Positions 36,761 through 47,275 are shown, counted from the stretch's first letter. The stretch: DNA of 64,000 nt from Gonatopus flavifemur (GCA_018340375.1 JAFFJZ010000002.1:48070001-48134000); one strand, 5' to 3'. The notes: a model not told the origin generated them from the letters alone. Numbers and translations: made by a program.

Positions 36761-37175
36761 ATCATATTCCAAGTGGTCAAAATATTATGTTAAATTTCAA
36801 CTTTGAAAACCTTACAAATCCATTGTTCACATCATCATCATCATCTGAGAAAGGCACTTTGTAAGTGATTCCGTGGAAGTTCACTGAGTTAAGATTAAAC
36901 CTGGGTCCTGCGAGTGAGAAACTAAGTTTCTATCACATCAGGGAATCTCCGAGTTGACGAATCACTGAAATTGCTATTTATTGTAATAATTCCGTTGAAG
37001 TCATACACTCAGAATAAAATTCTGGAACAGTTAGAGTTCGGACATTAATGGATGATGTCCGTGGAGAATAAAATTTCAAGACCTGCTATTACTCACCGTT
37101 AAATCGCTGGTGAATAACACAGGCCTGCGAAAAAATGAAAATTTCCGACTCTTTGCAGCTGAGGATCATTTGTTG

Positions 37176-37442
37176 CACGGTGAAAAAGGTATCTTGAAAA
37201 ATACCATGATTTATGGAGTTTTGGCGTTGGTCTAACCTGAGTCAAAATATTTACTTGAAGATATCTCTAAAAGTACCATAATGGCTGGTAATTTTATGAG
37301 GAAGGTACCATACTTCTTTATAAAAGTCCAAGAAATTATGGGACTTTTAGAGGTTTGTTCACGTAAATATTTTGACTCGGGTCAGACTAACGCCAAAAAT
37401 CCATAAATTATGGTATTTTTCAAGATATCTGTTTTCTCAGTG
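37176..37442. mobile_element. Second 267-bp foldback MITE, TG flanks
   Basis: It begins CACGGTGAAAAAGGTATC and ends GATATCTGTTTTCTCAGTG. It has the same length and inner words ('taaaagtaccataat', 'gactcgggtcagac') as 5964..6230. The flanking dinucleotide is TG on both sides (37174-37175, 37443-37444) rather than TA. Confidence 0.8.
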
Positions 37443-37767
37443 TGGAGTAATTTGCTGCGCAGAATCCGAATCCGAAGCCAGAATTGGGCTATCACGTCAG
37501 GATTTTGAGATATTCAAGGGTATATACTCGAAAAATGCAGATTTTTGCCACTTTTGAGGTTATGCGCAGGACGCACAAAATTCTCTTGATCTTCCTTTCC
37601 AACTGCACCACTTTATACCATTCTTCCCCTTCAAAATAAGCTATTGAACGGTTATATACCTACGATTTGTTCTTGCGAAATTACGACCATTCCACAGTGG
37701 GCCAGATCACACTAAAAACTAGCCAAAATCCAAATTTTCGGTAGAATCGTTTGTAACTCAGTGTACA

Positions 37768-38180
37768 GGGGTTTTTGGGGTCGCTGATTACGAATCTGGA
37801 ATCAAATTTGGGAAATTCAAGATGGCGGATCCAATATGGCGGAGAAAGATTTCAGAATACCCCGAATTTCCTTGAAACTCTTCACTCGGGGGTTTTTGGG
37901 GTCACTGATCACGAATCTGGAATCAAATTGTGAAAATTCAAGATGGCGTATGCGATATGGTGGATAGAAAATTCAGAATTGATCGAATTCCCTTGAAACT
38001 CTCCAATCAGGGATTTTCGGGATGGCTGATTACTAATTGGGAGTAAAAAATATTCAAATCAAGGATGGTGATCGAAAATTCACACACATAATTATAAGTT
38101 AACAAACATCTATCAGAATCCCCTGAAATCCACCACTTGAAGGTTCTTAAAGTGATTGATTTTCGGATTTCAAAATTCAG
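37768..38180. repeat. Tandem array, about 120-bp unit, four copies
   Basis: 'gggtttttggggtc.ctgat' begins units at about 37769, 37890, and (worn) 38010 and 38140. Each unit continues with 'acgaatctggaatcaaat' and 'aattcaagatggcg' and ends with 'gaatttccttgaaactct'. The last two units are decayed. Confidence 0.8.
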
Positions 38181-38250
38181 ATGCATATCCTCTACTTTTT
38201 GCATCACCCAGCAGCAACGACGTGGACGTAGTAGATTTCTGCTTCCTTTG

Positions 38251-38417
38251 AGGTGCTTGATTAACGTGAGTCCCCTTGCCTCTCACAAATCGGGGTGCTT
38301 GATTATCGTGAGGCCCCTTGTCTCTCACGAATCAGGGTGCTTGTTCATCGTGAGTCCCCTTGCCTCTGACGAATTGGGGTGCTTGTTTATCGTGAGTCCC
38401 CTTGCCTTCCACGAATG
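38251..38417. repeat. Tandem array, 42-bp unit, four copies
   Basis: 'ggtgcttg.tta.cgtgag.ccccttg' recurs every 42 bp (38252, 38294, 38336, 38378). The unit length is a multiple of 3, so a + frame (38137..38418) reads as a 14-residue repeat around Cys-Leu-X-Ile-Val-X-Pro-Leu. I regard this as repeat-driven, not a proven protein. Confidence 0.85.
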
Positions 38418-38429
38418 ATTAATGTTATA

Positions 38430-38906
38430 CTAAAAATATGCTTCCTGTTCGTCAATCAAGTCCAGGTTATTTGAAGATTTGGAAGTTTCTTGAAGACCAG
38501 GTATGTCTTCATCGCAAATTTCAGTTTCACTTCCAGCATCGGAGTTCAAAAGGATTCCTAATGAATCAAGTACAGTTTGAGGGAAAGGAAGTTTTTTGGC
38601 TCGTTGGATCCTTTTTTCAAGACTCAAACTTGATAAAATTGGATCTTAAGAATCTATTACGCAGAAAAAAATATCTTCCAAATTTGTTAAACGACTACTT
38701 TTTCGACTGTGGCATTGTCTATATCTTTTGTAATCTTTATTCCTGCATTCCGAGGCCTCCTTGCCCATTGCACCCACAGGAAGTATGCTCGTTTTAATAA
38801 TTTCAGCACCATGCATCAAGATTTTGTAGAGTGTTGCAGGCATCGGGTACCACGAATAATGAGCGATGGGCCTCGAGCTCCTGGGGGGGGGGGGGGGGGA
38901 CAAAAA
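38430..38906 (-). pseudogene. Remnant of a transposon-encoded protein
   Basis: Minus-strand frames at 38646..38921 and 38430..38627 lie end to end. The first contains a stretch around Leu-Pro-Val-Gly-Ala-Met-Gly-Lys-Glu-Ala followed by Arg-Asn-Lys-Asp-Tyr-Lys-Arg-Tyr-Arg. From memory this pattern is common in uncharacterised insect proteins that sit between inverted repeats, where a variant of it marks the C-terminal part. The reading frame is interrupted by a stop between the two pieces and by a 17-bp poly-G tract (38883..38899), so it cannot be functional. The assignment rests on my recollection of the motif, not on a search. Confidence 0.45.
38883..38899. repeat. Poly-G tract, 17 bp
   Basis: It is an uninterrupted run of G. 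It may be length-variable or an assembly-sensitive site. Confidence 0.9.
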
Positions 38907-41326
38907 TTTCTCAAAGTTCAAAAGAAAGAGAATACCCTAAAAAATTTCCTCACAAGGGGCCTCGATAACCAGCAATCCAGCACTGATCACGACCAATGGA
39001 ATAATAACTATTGAATTAACTCAATATATCCATTGAACGTAATTGGACTCATTTACCTCATCCCTATACTGATTCCCACGAAATTCCGAAATCGACTTTT
39101 AGCCAGCTTCGAAAGTGATATGACTCACTGTGCGCCATATTAAATCTACAAACCAAATTTGGTTCTCTTAATCCCAAGTGTGCAGTCAGCACCCTCCAAA
39201 ATCTCCAAGTGACGAAAATGTTGAGCGAATTCTATGAATTTGGAAATGTCCGTCCAGCATATTAGACCCGCCATTTTGAATTTTACATTTCAATTACCAA
39301 ATCCGTAATGAGTCACTTCGAAAAGCCCCTGAATAACAAGTTGCAAAATGTTCTGCTGCAATTTTCAATTTTTGTGATTTTTTCTTGTCATCTACTTCAC
39401 AGTGAATGGGGTTTACACAACATATTTATACTTTATCGGACGTTTTCTGCAAGAAGCGCAAAAAAAGCGCCGATCGAACTTCTAGTACACAGCAATAGTA
39501 ACACATTAATCCTGGTCTGGTGTGAATTGAACGCGGAACGTCGCGGAACGACCTCTTGATAGCGTGGACAAAATGAAAATTACATAGAAAATATTCGTCA
39601 AATCATGCACCCATGCCTTGTAACACATCGTTCTCCTTGTTCTGTTCCTTCTCTGATTGTAGTGAAGTTATGAGATGAAGAAACCATGCATATTGTGATG
39701 AATTTTCTCAACTGGATTAAAATACTTAGAAATTTTCAACATAGCTTCATCCACTTTTGATATGCAATTATTCATTTTCAAATTACCACCAATTGAACAC
39801 TAATGTTTGGATCCCCTTAAGATACTCACCAAGTGCACTTGAACTTATATACTTCATCCCCATAAACTTGTTTTTGAAAAATCTGGACTCGACTTTTGGC
39901 CAGTTTTTCCAGTCATCTGGCCCACTGTGCATCCCTAGGTGTCAAATATATCCCCAAGATTGTAATATTCCTGAAACCTCCTGAGGGTGTTGCCAGGATG
40001 TATGGGAATGAGAATTCCATTTTTCTAATATGATATAATTCAGGCAACTTTTGAGTTGCGCGTCAACAGTTGATGTGGATGTAATGGGCCGGTACCGTAA
40101 AATGGGGTTACTCAACACTTTAAAAGTCAAACTACTTGAGATGGAATTTCACGGAATTACTATCATAATCGGTTTTTATAATACTGTCTATATGCTTCAT
40201 GAGAAAAAATTTGGTTAGTTAGTTTGGATTTGAATAATTGAAAACCCTATGACCAAAGTTACACGTCAAGTGGGGTTATTTTGATCGCTTATACTCTGAG
40301 TAGGCGTTTGCTCAGTGCATGTTTATATTTCCTTATGAAATGAATAATACTGGTCAAGAAACATTCAAGAATGATAAACGTTCACGAGAATAATGAAATA
40401 AAGTAAGTATCTCCGTGAAATCTTTCCAACAAACACAATGCTTGAAAGTTGTCAAGAAATGCTGCATAAGACAAGACTCAGATATCCATTAGATATTTTT
40501 TAGACAACGATCTGAAAGATATTTATCAGGTAATTAAAAGACTTCTTATGCAACATTTTCCATCAAGTTTTAGACGCTGTGTTTCTTGGGTTTATTCACA
40601 TTATTGTCAGTAAAACAAAATCTTACTGGAATCACATAAACTCGGATCATTTGATATGAAAACTGGAGCAAAATTCCACATATAGGTATCCAATATCAAT
40701 GCGAAACTGAAATCCTGTATGATCTGTATCATATAATGCAATTGGATGTCAAAGAACTCTCTTCATGAAGCATCTGAATTTCTCTTTCCGCGTTGATCAA
40801 GTTTTCTTCGCCCTTTGCTTCTTCTTTCCTGCAGAAGTTAGAACATTTTCATCATTTTGGTTTCCTGACTCAAACACTGATACACTCGCTCCCAGAGTAA
40901 CATTTGATCCAGTCCTTCTTCTCTTTATCATTCTATGTGGCTGATCAAAATTACACCACAGCGTTGATCAAACTCACCCCATAAACCTAATCAAAGTAAC
41001 CCCGTACACAAACTCTTTCAACCCCGAGTGCACATTGGGGAGTACAAATTCGAGTTTTGATTCATAGTATCTTCAAAAAATTGATCAATCACATATTGCA
41101 TTCCTGGATTCATTGGAATTTAGGGGATGAAATTATTGATAAAGTTTTCCGATATTATGAATTCAATAAAAAAATTACACTTACGTCTTTACTATTTTTC
41201 TCACATTCATTTGCGATACAGATTGTTATATTGCTAACAGAATTATTTAAGGGTCTTCTGTGTTGCTGACCGGTGAAGAAAAAATTAGAAATTGAATCTC
41301 ATCTGCGCTTAAAATATTGTTATATA

Positions 41327-42617
41327 CGAGGGTGGATTGATAAGTTTCCGGCCTGACCAAGAAAAACAACGTTTTTAAGAATTTTTTTTTTTTATTTCTC
41401 AACATAATCTCCTCCAAGGCTGATACATTTCTCATAGCGGTGTTCTAGTCTAGTAATGCCATCTCTATAGACTGATTCGTCAAGCTCCTCAAAATACCCT
41501 TTTACAGCTTCGATTACTTCTTCATTGTCCGCAAATCTCTTACCGCCAAGCCATTTTTTGAGGTTAGGAAACAGATAATAGTCACTCGGGGCTAGGTCTG
41601 GAGAGTAGGGAGGGTGCGGCATTAATTCAAACTTCAGATCGTTGATTTTAGCCATCGCAACGATTGACGTGTGCGCTGGTGTGTTATCGTGATGAAACAA
41701 GATTTTTTTCTTCGCCAGATGAGGTCGTTTAATTTTCACTTCGTGGCTCAAACGTTGCAATAAGTCTGCGTAGTATTGACCAGTGATAGTTTTACCCTTT
41801 TCAAGGTAATCAATGTATATAATACCTCTTGCATCCCAAAAAACAGTAGCCATAACCTTGTTCGCCGAAAAAATTGTTTTTGCCTTCTTTGGAGTTGGTT
41901 CCTGGTCCAATCCACTGTTTAGACTGTTCTTTGGTTTCAGGAGTGTAGTGGTGGACCCAAGTTTCGTCAACGGTTACGAATCGACGCAAAAATTCGCTTG
42001 GATTACGCTTATACAACGCCAAATTGGCGGTAGAAATGTTCTTTCGAATCAATTTTTGGTCGACTGTTAGCAAACGCGGCACCCATCTTGCACAGAGCTT
42101 TTCCATATACAAATGTTGGTGCAAAATATTTTGTACACGTTCATATGACATCTTACAGGTCTCAGCTATCTCACGAACTTTTAATCTGCGATCTTTCAGC
42201 ACTATTTGATGGATTTTTTCGATCATATCTGGAGTTGTGACCTCAATGGGGCGTCCTGAGCGAGGCTCATCAGAGGTGCTCACACGACCCTTTTTAAACT
42301 CGGAAACCCACTGCTCAACGGTTGAATATGATGGGGAGGATGTCCCCAGTGTTGAGTCCATCTCTTCTTTAATTTCCTTCGGCGTTAACCCCTTCAAATA
42401 AAAGTATTTGATGACAGCACGATTTTCCAGCTTTTCCATTTTTACGAAAAACACAGAGGCGTCTTGGTCAGCGTGCTCTCAAAACTAAACTAACATGGCG
42501 ATCGGACTGAAACTATAGCTACAAGCTATCTAAGGATGGTACTATAGAACGCCACCTCAAGGTAGGCCTAGTGGCGCCATCTCTTGGTCAGGCCGGAAAC
42601 TTATCAATCCACCCTCG
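41327..42617 (-). mobile_element. mariner element, defective copy, 1291 bp
   Basis: Its terminal inverted repeats begin CGAGGGTGGATTGATAAGTT and include 'tccggcctgaccaag'. TA flanks both sides (41325-41326, 42618-42619). It is almost identical to 57016..58309 but in the opposite orientation. The length difference of 3 bp is explained by one fewer A in a homopolymer near the 3' end and a 2-bp deletion inside the transposase gene. Confidence 0.95.
41392..42454 (-). pseudogene. mariner transposase, frameshifted
   Basis: Read on the minus strand, the gene starts at 42454 (or at the second Met, 42439, which has the better start context). It follows the intact copy to about 41905. There 'ccaggaacc' replaces 'ccaggggaacc', a 2-bp loss that shifts the frame after the Trp-Ile-Gly-Pro-Gly motif. 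The downstream part, with the second and third catalytic Asp, stays open in another frame to the stop at 41392. A few further substitutions are present (for example Glu for Lys in the helix-turn-helix region, His for Asp after the first catalytic Asp motif, Thr for Ala after HHDN). No full transposase can be made from it, although its ends look mobilisable. Confidence 0.93.
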
Positions 42618-42849
42618 TATACAAACAAAGTAGTTATCAAAGTAAACCCGCGAATCAAAGTAACCCCATCCTACGGTAAGGTTCCCATGGTTACCAATTC
42701 CATTTCCCCACGTACATTAACTGTTGATGTCCAAACGTTAGCCGTTCCAGAATTTCATTCATAGTGTACAATTCACCATACATTCCATAGCGGAATAAAG
42801 TTCTATCGATACTGGAACATTGTCATATATCGAATATTAAGGTGCAGTG

Positions 42850-43290
42850 AAAAATCGTTTTTCTTGAATATCGACCTTACATTTACAGAATGGTTGTACA
42901 ATGTGCTCAAACTCACCCCAAAATAATTTCAGCTCGATCGAATAAACTGTAAGGGTCTCACCCCCCCCCCCCACCCCCCCTCGAAGTCGAAAAATCCAAA
43001 AAATGTAATCAATCTCTCTTCTTGCACCCATTTTTTTTTGTCATTTCGCCCTCTCTGGCCCAGAATGGTCGTAAAATGTGACTCGACTGACTCCATAAAC
43101 ATTTCAGCTCGATCGGACCAAGTGCAGAGGTCTCCCCGTCCCATTCGAAGTTCGGAAAATCAAAACAATGTCAACCTGTTATTTTGTGACTTTGATTTCT
43201 CTTTCACGGAATAGTTGTCAAATTGGATCGAATTAACTAAAAAATTTTGTAACCAATCGTATCAACTAGAAGGGTCTCATCTGACCCCCT
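42850..43290. repeat. Diverged tandem repeat, about 150-175 bp, three units
   Basis: 'agaatggttgta', 'agaatggtcgta' and 'ggaatagttgtc' start units near 42887, 43062 and 43208. Each continues with a 'gatcg.a' motif and 'gggtctca.c' or 'aggtctcccc'. A poly-C stretch lies at 42961..42980. Confidence 0.5.
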
Positions 43291-43361
43291 CCACACTAAA
43301 CTTCCATACCATTAAACTTTCCTATGATTTTTGTAGAAACACGTGTAGTTTTCAAAGGTTA

Positions 43362-43569
43362 CACGGAAAAAATTGTATGGTTGTTCCAACCAACCGTATG
43401 GCTGTATTTGGCTCACCCCAAACTTATGGCTGCCTGGACCAGAAATTTGGTTGATATTGTTAAATATCTGTTTGTCACAATCAAATTTCTGGTTCTGATA
43501 GCCATAAGTTTGGGGTGAGCCAAATACAGCCATACAACTAGTTGAAACAACCATACAATTTTTTCCGTG
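43362..43569. mobile_element. Foldback MITE, 208 bp, TA duplication
   Basis: It begins CACGGAAAAAATTGTATGG and ends CATACAATTTTTTCCGTG, flanked by TA (43360-43361, 43570-43571). The inner arms carry 'gctcaccccaaacttatggc' and its inverse, almost unchanged. Confidence 0.9.
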
Positions 43570-44031
43570 TAGATGAAACATAACAAAGAATGGTTTATTT
43601 GGACCAGTTTATTCCACACTAAAGGTGAACAAAATTTGTTTGCATTGTCGAGTTGGGTTAGATCTGAAAAGTAAGAAAGTTCAATTTAAGTATGCCATGC
43701 ATTAAGAATTGTTGGAAATCTTAAGCGAATCCACCGTGATGTAACGTGATGTGTGTATACCTTGGGAATGGAATCAGATGTTCTGAAATCCTTCTTCGTG
43801 TTAAATTCAGGCATGACATTGCGTGAAGTTATCTTCGTCAGGATGACACTCTCGCGGCTCTCTGTGTCATGTGTAGATCCACAGGAATCTGAAACGGTCC
43901 TAACGGCTCTTTTCACTGCTTAGGAGATTCCCAAAATTGAAATTTGAAAGCTGAAATTTTTTTGGGGTTAGTTTGGGCACATTTGACAACCATTCCGTGA
44001 ATGCAAGGTCTATATTCAAGAAAAAAGGTTC

Positions 44032-44460
44032 TACCAACTCTGGCTTGATGATAGTGCGACTTTGGCTCGCTACAACAGCCAAGTTGCAAGGAGGATGATT
44101 TGAAAGTCAGCCGATTACCGATTCCGTCGTCAGCCAGTGTCCTAATAATACTAGCACATTGTTGTCTATCGAACATGTTGAATGATAATACCAACTCTGA
44201 TTTAACGCTGGCACGGCTTTGGCTTGCTACGATACCCAAATTGCCACGACCATTATCTTCACGTCAGTTCATAACCGATTCTGTAGTCAGCCAGTGTTTC
44301 ACCAATGCTGGCACATTGTCGTACATTGGATAATCTGACACAGTGTTGTCCTAAGAAAGTGACTGTGTTATTCAGAAGATCAGTGGAATCATAATCCATT
44401 ACTGATTTTGTATCAGAACAACGTTGCATCAATATTGGGGCAGTATCGCCCGAGCGGATC
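44032..44460. repeat. Diverged tandem repeat, about 157-bp unit
   Basis: 'taccaactctg..tt' recurs at 44032 and 44189. 'accgattc.gt.gtcagccag' recurs at about 44116 and 44275, and a third, weaker unit follows near 44395. Shared 'gctttggct.gctac' blocks confirm the register. Minus-strand frames that look alike here are a product of this repeat. Confidence 0.7.
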
Positions 44461-44749
44461 TGGGTGAACCGACGAGCGACCAAAAACGGTTACATTTTAG
44501 TAAAAAATCTTGGTTTTGGTAACTTGTTGGTAGTTTGGGACATTTTTTTGAACAAAAATTGACCAAAATTCAACCAATCTCAATTTTGGTGATTTTCCGG
44601 TTATTCCGTGGTAATTTTCTGGGGTTTTACCTCAAAAATACCAAAAAGATTCCAAAAACGGACCACATTTTTTGGTTGATATTTGCTGGCAGATTCGTTC
44701 TGAGCAACCATTAGTTTCTGGTCACAAATACGTCATTATATGGTAAAAA

Positions 44750-44965
44750 ACGAACTGGGCACTTTGATTCGGCACTGGCGTGGTTCCGTTTCTCTACGAT
44801 CTGGATATTCTCTAAACAGTATGATTTCGATACTGGCCCAAGATTGTCTCCCCACGCAAACCAATACCGTCTGAAATCCGCCGAATATTCCGCACCAGTT
44901 GAAAAAATAGGCACCGTTGTTTTTGCCGAGTTCTGGAGAATACAACCTTGCCTGTACCGCGCCAT
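44750..44965. repeat. Dispersed repeat copy (family of 1258..1700)
   Basis: It matches 1490-1660 in order: 'gatttcgatactggcccaag', 'ccaataccgt.tgaaat', 'gccgaata', 'caattg/cagttg' and 'acaaccttgcc.gtacc'. It is diverged and non-coding. Confidence 0.6.
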
Positions 44966-44999
44966 TTGTCAACCCTGACTATTCTCACGTGGGTGGTGG

Positions 45000-45655
45000 T
45001 CGATTATTCGAGTAATGCAAGTTTGTCTTGTACAATGCACTTATTTTGGGTATTTTTCTTCAAAGCATTGCACATGAATAATAATTGCGCGATATTCAAC
45101 TCATATCATGGGATATAGTTCTATTTTTCTGTACTTGATCTCATTTCTACCATACTTTGTCCGGTAACGATGATGAATCATCGATAATTTGAAACAAAGC
45201 ATATGAATATGTAGAAATAAAATAAATTAATTAACATGGACCATATACTTTTGGAGGAAATTGGAGTGTGAAAAGCATATCAAGCGTAAGCAAATTTCTA
45301 TCAACACAAGTATAAAGGAATGATTGGAACGTTCAAAAGAGCCCTCAATTCAAACGTTATGTTATTTCAATACATGCCCCTGTAGATGTCAATTGTTCCG
45401 TTCGGTTTGTTGTACATTATACGCAAGTTCATTAGACATCAGTGCTGCTTGAGTTGCTGCTCTCTCATGTATATTTCGCATGGAGAAGTCGAGCAACGAA
45501 TGTTCAGATCAGTGTGGAAATTTCAACAGTTTTATGATTTTCTTGTTTCCCGTTTATAAAAAAACGGCTCTTTAGATCGAGGTTTCATAGATTTGTGTTT
45601 ATTCCATTTCAAATATACCGCAAGCATTTTAAATGATTACTGATCAGGATGAGAT
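45000..45655. other. Intronic sequence upstream of the Ig exon
   Basis: No recognisable element or gene. Confidence 0.4.
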
Positions 45656-45764
45656 CCCTGACAGTATCACAGTCCCAGAAGAATTCTTAAAGAATTTATA
45701 AAGAACACAATCAATTCAATAAGAATTTTTTATGAATTCTCCTGTGACTGTGGTGATGTGCGGG
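45656..45764. mobile_element. CCC/GGG MITE, 109 bp, AT duplication, 106 bp before the exon
   Basis: It begins CCCTGACAGTATCACAGTCCC and ends GTGACTGTGGTGATGTGCGGG, flanked by AT on both sides (45654-45655, 45765-45766). The same family and exact length occur at 48771..48879. Confidence 0.8.
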
Positions 45765-45870
45765 ATTGTTTACATATCATAACGATGTGGATGGTAAAGA
45801 AGTGATCGATTAATCGCTTCGAAACGATCATCATCTTCGTTCTTATGAACTCTCATGTCTTTGATTGCAG

Positions 45871-46046
45871 TGCCGACGCAGATACGTCAAGTTTCCAAAG
45901 AAGGGTCGAGAAGAGTGAGTGTTGCCAATAATGAAGCTCCGGATAAAGATTTACCCGTGTTCGAGCCAACAGCTACGAATGTCAGCGCTTACGTGGGTCA
46001 GACTGTGTATTTACCTTGCCGGGTGCGGAATTTGAAAGACAAAGTG
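45871..46046 (+). CDS. Internal exon of a DPR-family immunoglobulin cell-surface protein
   Basis: This exon encodes about 58 residues: a charged linker (around Arg-Gln-Val-Ser-Lys-Glu-Gly-Ser-Arg-Arg) and then the N-terminal half of an Ig V-type domain. The domain shows Pro-Val-Phe-Glu, Asn-Val-Ser (a possible N-glycosylation site), Gly-Gln-Thr-Val-Tyr-Leu-Pro-Cys-Arg-Val and Asn-Leu-Lys-Asp-Lys. The Cys is the first of the Ig disulphide pair. In the arthropod DPR family (neuronal receptors that pair with DIP proteins) this is followed by a Val-Ser-Trp motif, which would lie in the next exon. The acceptor is 'tttgattgcag' ending at 45870 and the donor GTGAGT starts at 46047. The exon enters in phase 1 (the first codon is split) and leaves in phase 0. 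The in-frame Met at 45855 is intronic and is not a start. I cannot say which paralogue this is, and no neighbouring exon is recognisable in the window. Confidence 0.85.
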
Positions 46047-46974
46047 GTGAGTCTCTTTATCTTCGTATGATCATGGATGAAATATGGAAAGGATATCTGG
46101 ATTGAATATGTGAATAGATTCAGATTTTTCTAAGATTTCTAAATCTTGTGCGAACATTTTTTTTCAAGTTCTCGATATTACAATGAATCGGATAATATGT
46201 CGATACTCGCGTTCTAATACGTCGTATCTAACCAAATTTGATAAATCCATTTTTTTCATAAATGATATCATAAACATCCTGTGCACCTGTTGGCACCGTT
46301 TCCTGAAAAATTTTCTAAAAGTGGGATACGACGTGTTAGAACGTGGGTATCGATGTATAAAATCAACAAAGTACGTTTCATTCTATCTGAAGCTTTGACA
46401 TGTTTCGGAAGGTGAGAACATTTGTTACAGACTTATAATGAATGTGTAATAATGCAGGGTAAATTATACATCTCGTTACAATAATTTTGAATATACGGAA
46501 TTTATTCATATGAGGGTTTGTTATATATTGCCAACATAAAATGGATATATAATACATAGGAGTCTACAATTCCAGCATAAATCACTACGAAAATACCGCG
46601 TGATTTATTTGTTTTGTTTAATCACAAGTATGGAACAAATTTGAATGAAATTGTGTTTAGAAAATTTACGGAGTGTGATTTCTAAACATAATTGAAGCTG
46701 TTTTTGTCTGTAGAAACGCTGTGGAATCCTGAGACATATTAACTGATACACTTACCTCCTGAATGGCAAACATTCTTCATCTAATATTCCTAATATTATA
46801 CCAGAGGGAAATGATTTTTAGTTCCACGTTAAGAATCATTCCCTGCAGGTTTTGAAGTGGATTCCATTCTTCGATCATACGTATACAATGAATTCGCAAT
46901 AAAATTGATTCAGCGTTTACTCATTTCTCCACTGTCATAGGGATAATTATTGCCAATATATTTATTGTTCAGTT
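46047..46974. other. Intron downstream of the Ig exon
   Basis: It starts with a consensus donor (GTGAGTCTC). The rest is AT-rich with no recognised element. The next Ig exon, expected to begin with a Ser-Trp motif, is not found here. Confidence 0.5.
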
Positions 46975-47275
46975 GCTATATCGAAAACTGTAGCTGTGGC
47001 AACGAATATTCTACAGCAATATTTTTTGCTATCCAAATATCTAGTGCTAAAAGTTTCCTGTGACAGCTGTTCTGCCTCACTTCAAAGGCAGATTCCGTCT
47101 CCTGATTGGGAGAGAATTGTGTTTTCATAAATAATAGAGAACTTTGAAAAACTGTTTTCCCGGATTTTTCTGAACGTGAGGAAAACTTTGCTGTTACCAC
47201 CGTTGGTCAAATATTGTATAATTATTTCAACAGCAAAAACTTGCTGTCAGAGCAAATTCATTTCTTCTCACGTAG
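46975..47275. mobile_element. Worn 'AGCAAA' family element
   Basis: Words such as 'ctacagcaatattttttgct', 'tgacagct' and 'cagcaaaaacttgctgtcag' match 18660..19017 and 47871..48381. The right end reads 'ttcttctcacgta'; the left end is eroded. Confidence 0.5.

Larger units (their letters stand above)
37693..39929 (-). mobile_element. Decayed DNA transposon, about 2.2 kb, CACAGTGGGCCAGAT ends
   Basis: Left CACAGTGGGCCAGATCACAC and right ATCTGGCCCACTGTG are inverted copies. Next to them lie inverted 'actagccaaaa' and 'ttttggccag' words. Another similar end ('tgactcactgtgcgcc') lies at about 39118-39133, so internal rearrangement is likely. It carries two tandem arrays (37768..38180, 38251..38417) and a broken protein remnant on the minus strand (38430..38906). 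No clear target duplication was found. Confidence 0.65.
40095..42676. mobile_element. Element with CCGTAAAATGGGGTTAC ends, split by a mariner
   Basis: Left CCGTAAAATGGGGTTACTC and right GTAACCCCATCCTACGG are inverted copies flanked by TA (40093-40094, 42677-42678). Inside, 'atcaaagtaacccc' type words recur (about 40990, 42635). Minus the mariner the element is about 1.29 kb. No transposase of its own is visible. Confidence 0.75.

Noticed and set aside
38137..38418. Repeat-protein gene at the 42-bp array
   Set aside because: The frame coincides with a tandem repeat inside a decayed transposon and has no start context or domain.
45855..46070. 71-codon frame taken as a small gene starting at Met 45855
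   Set aside because: The Met lies in the intron before a clear AG acceptor, and the frame continues past a GTGAGT donor. The supported unit is the 176-bp exon.
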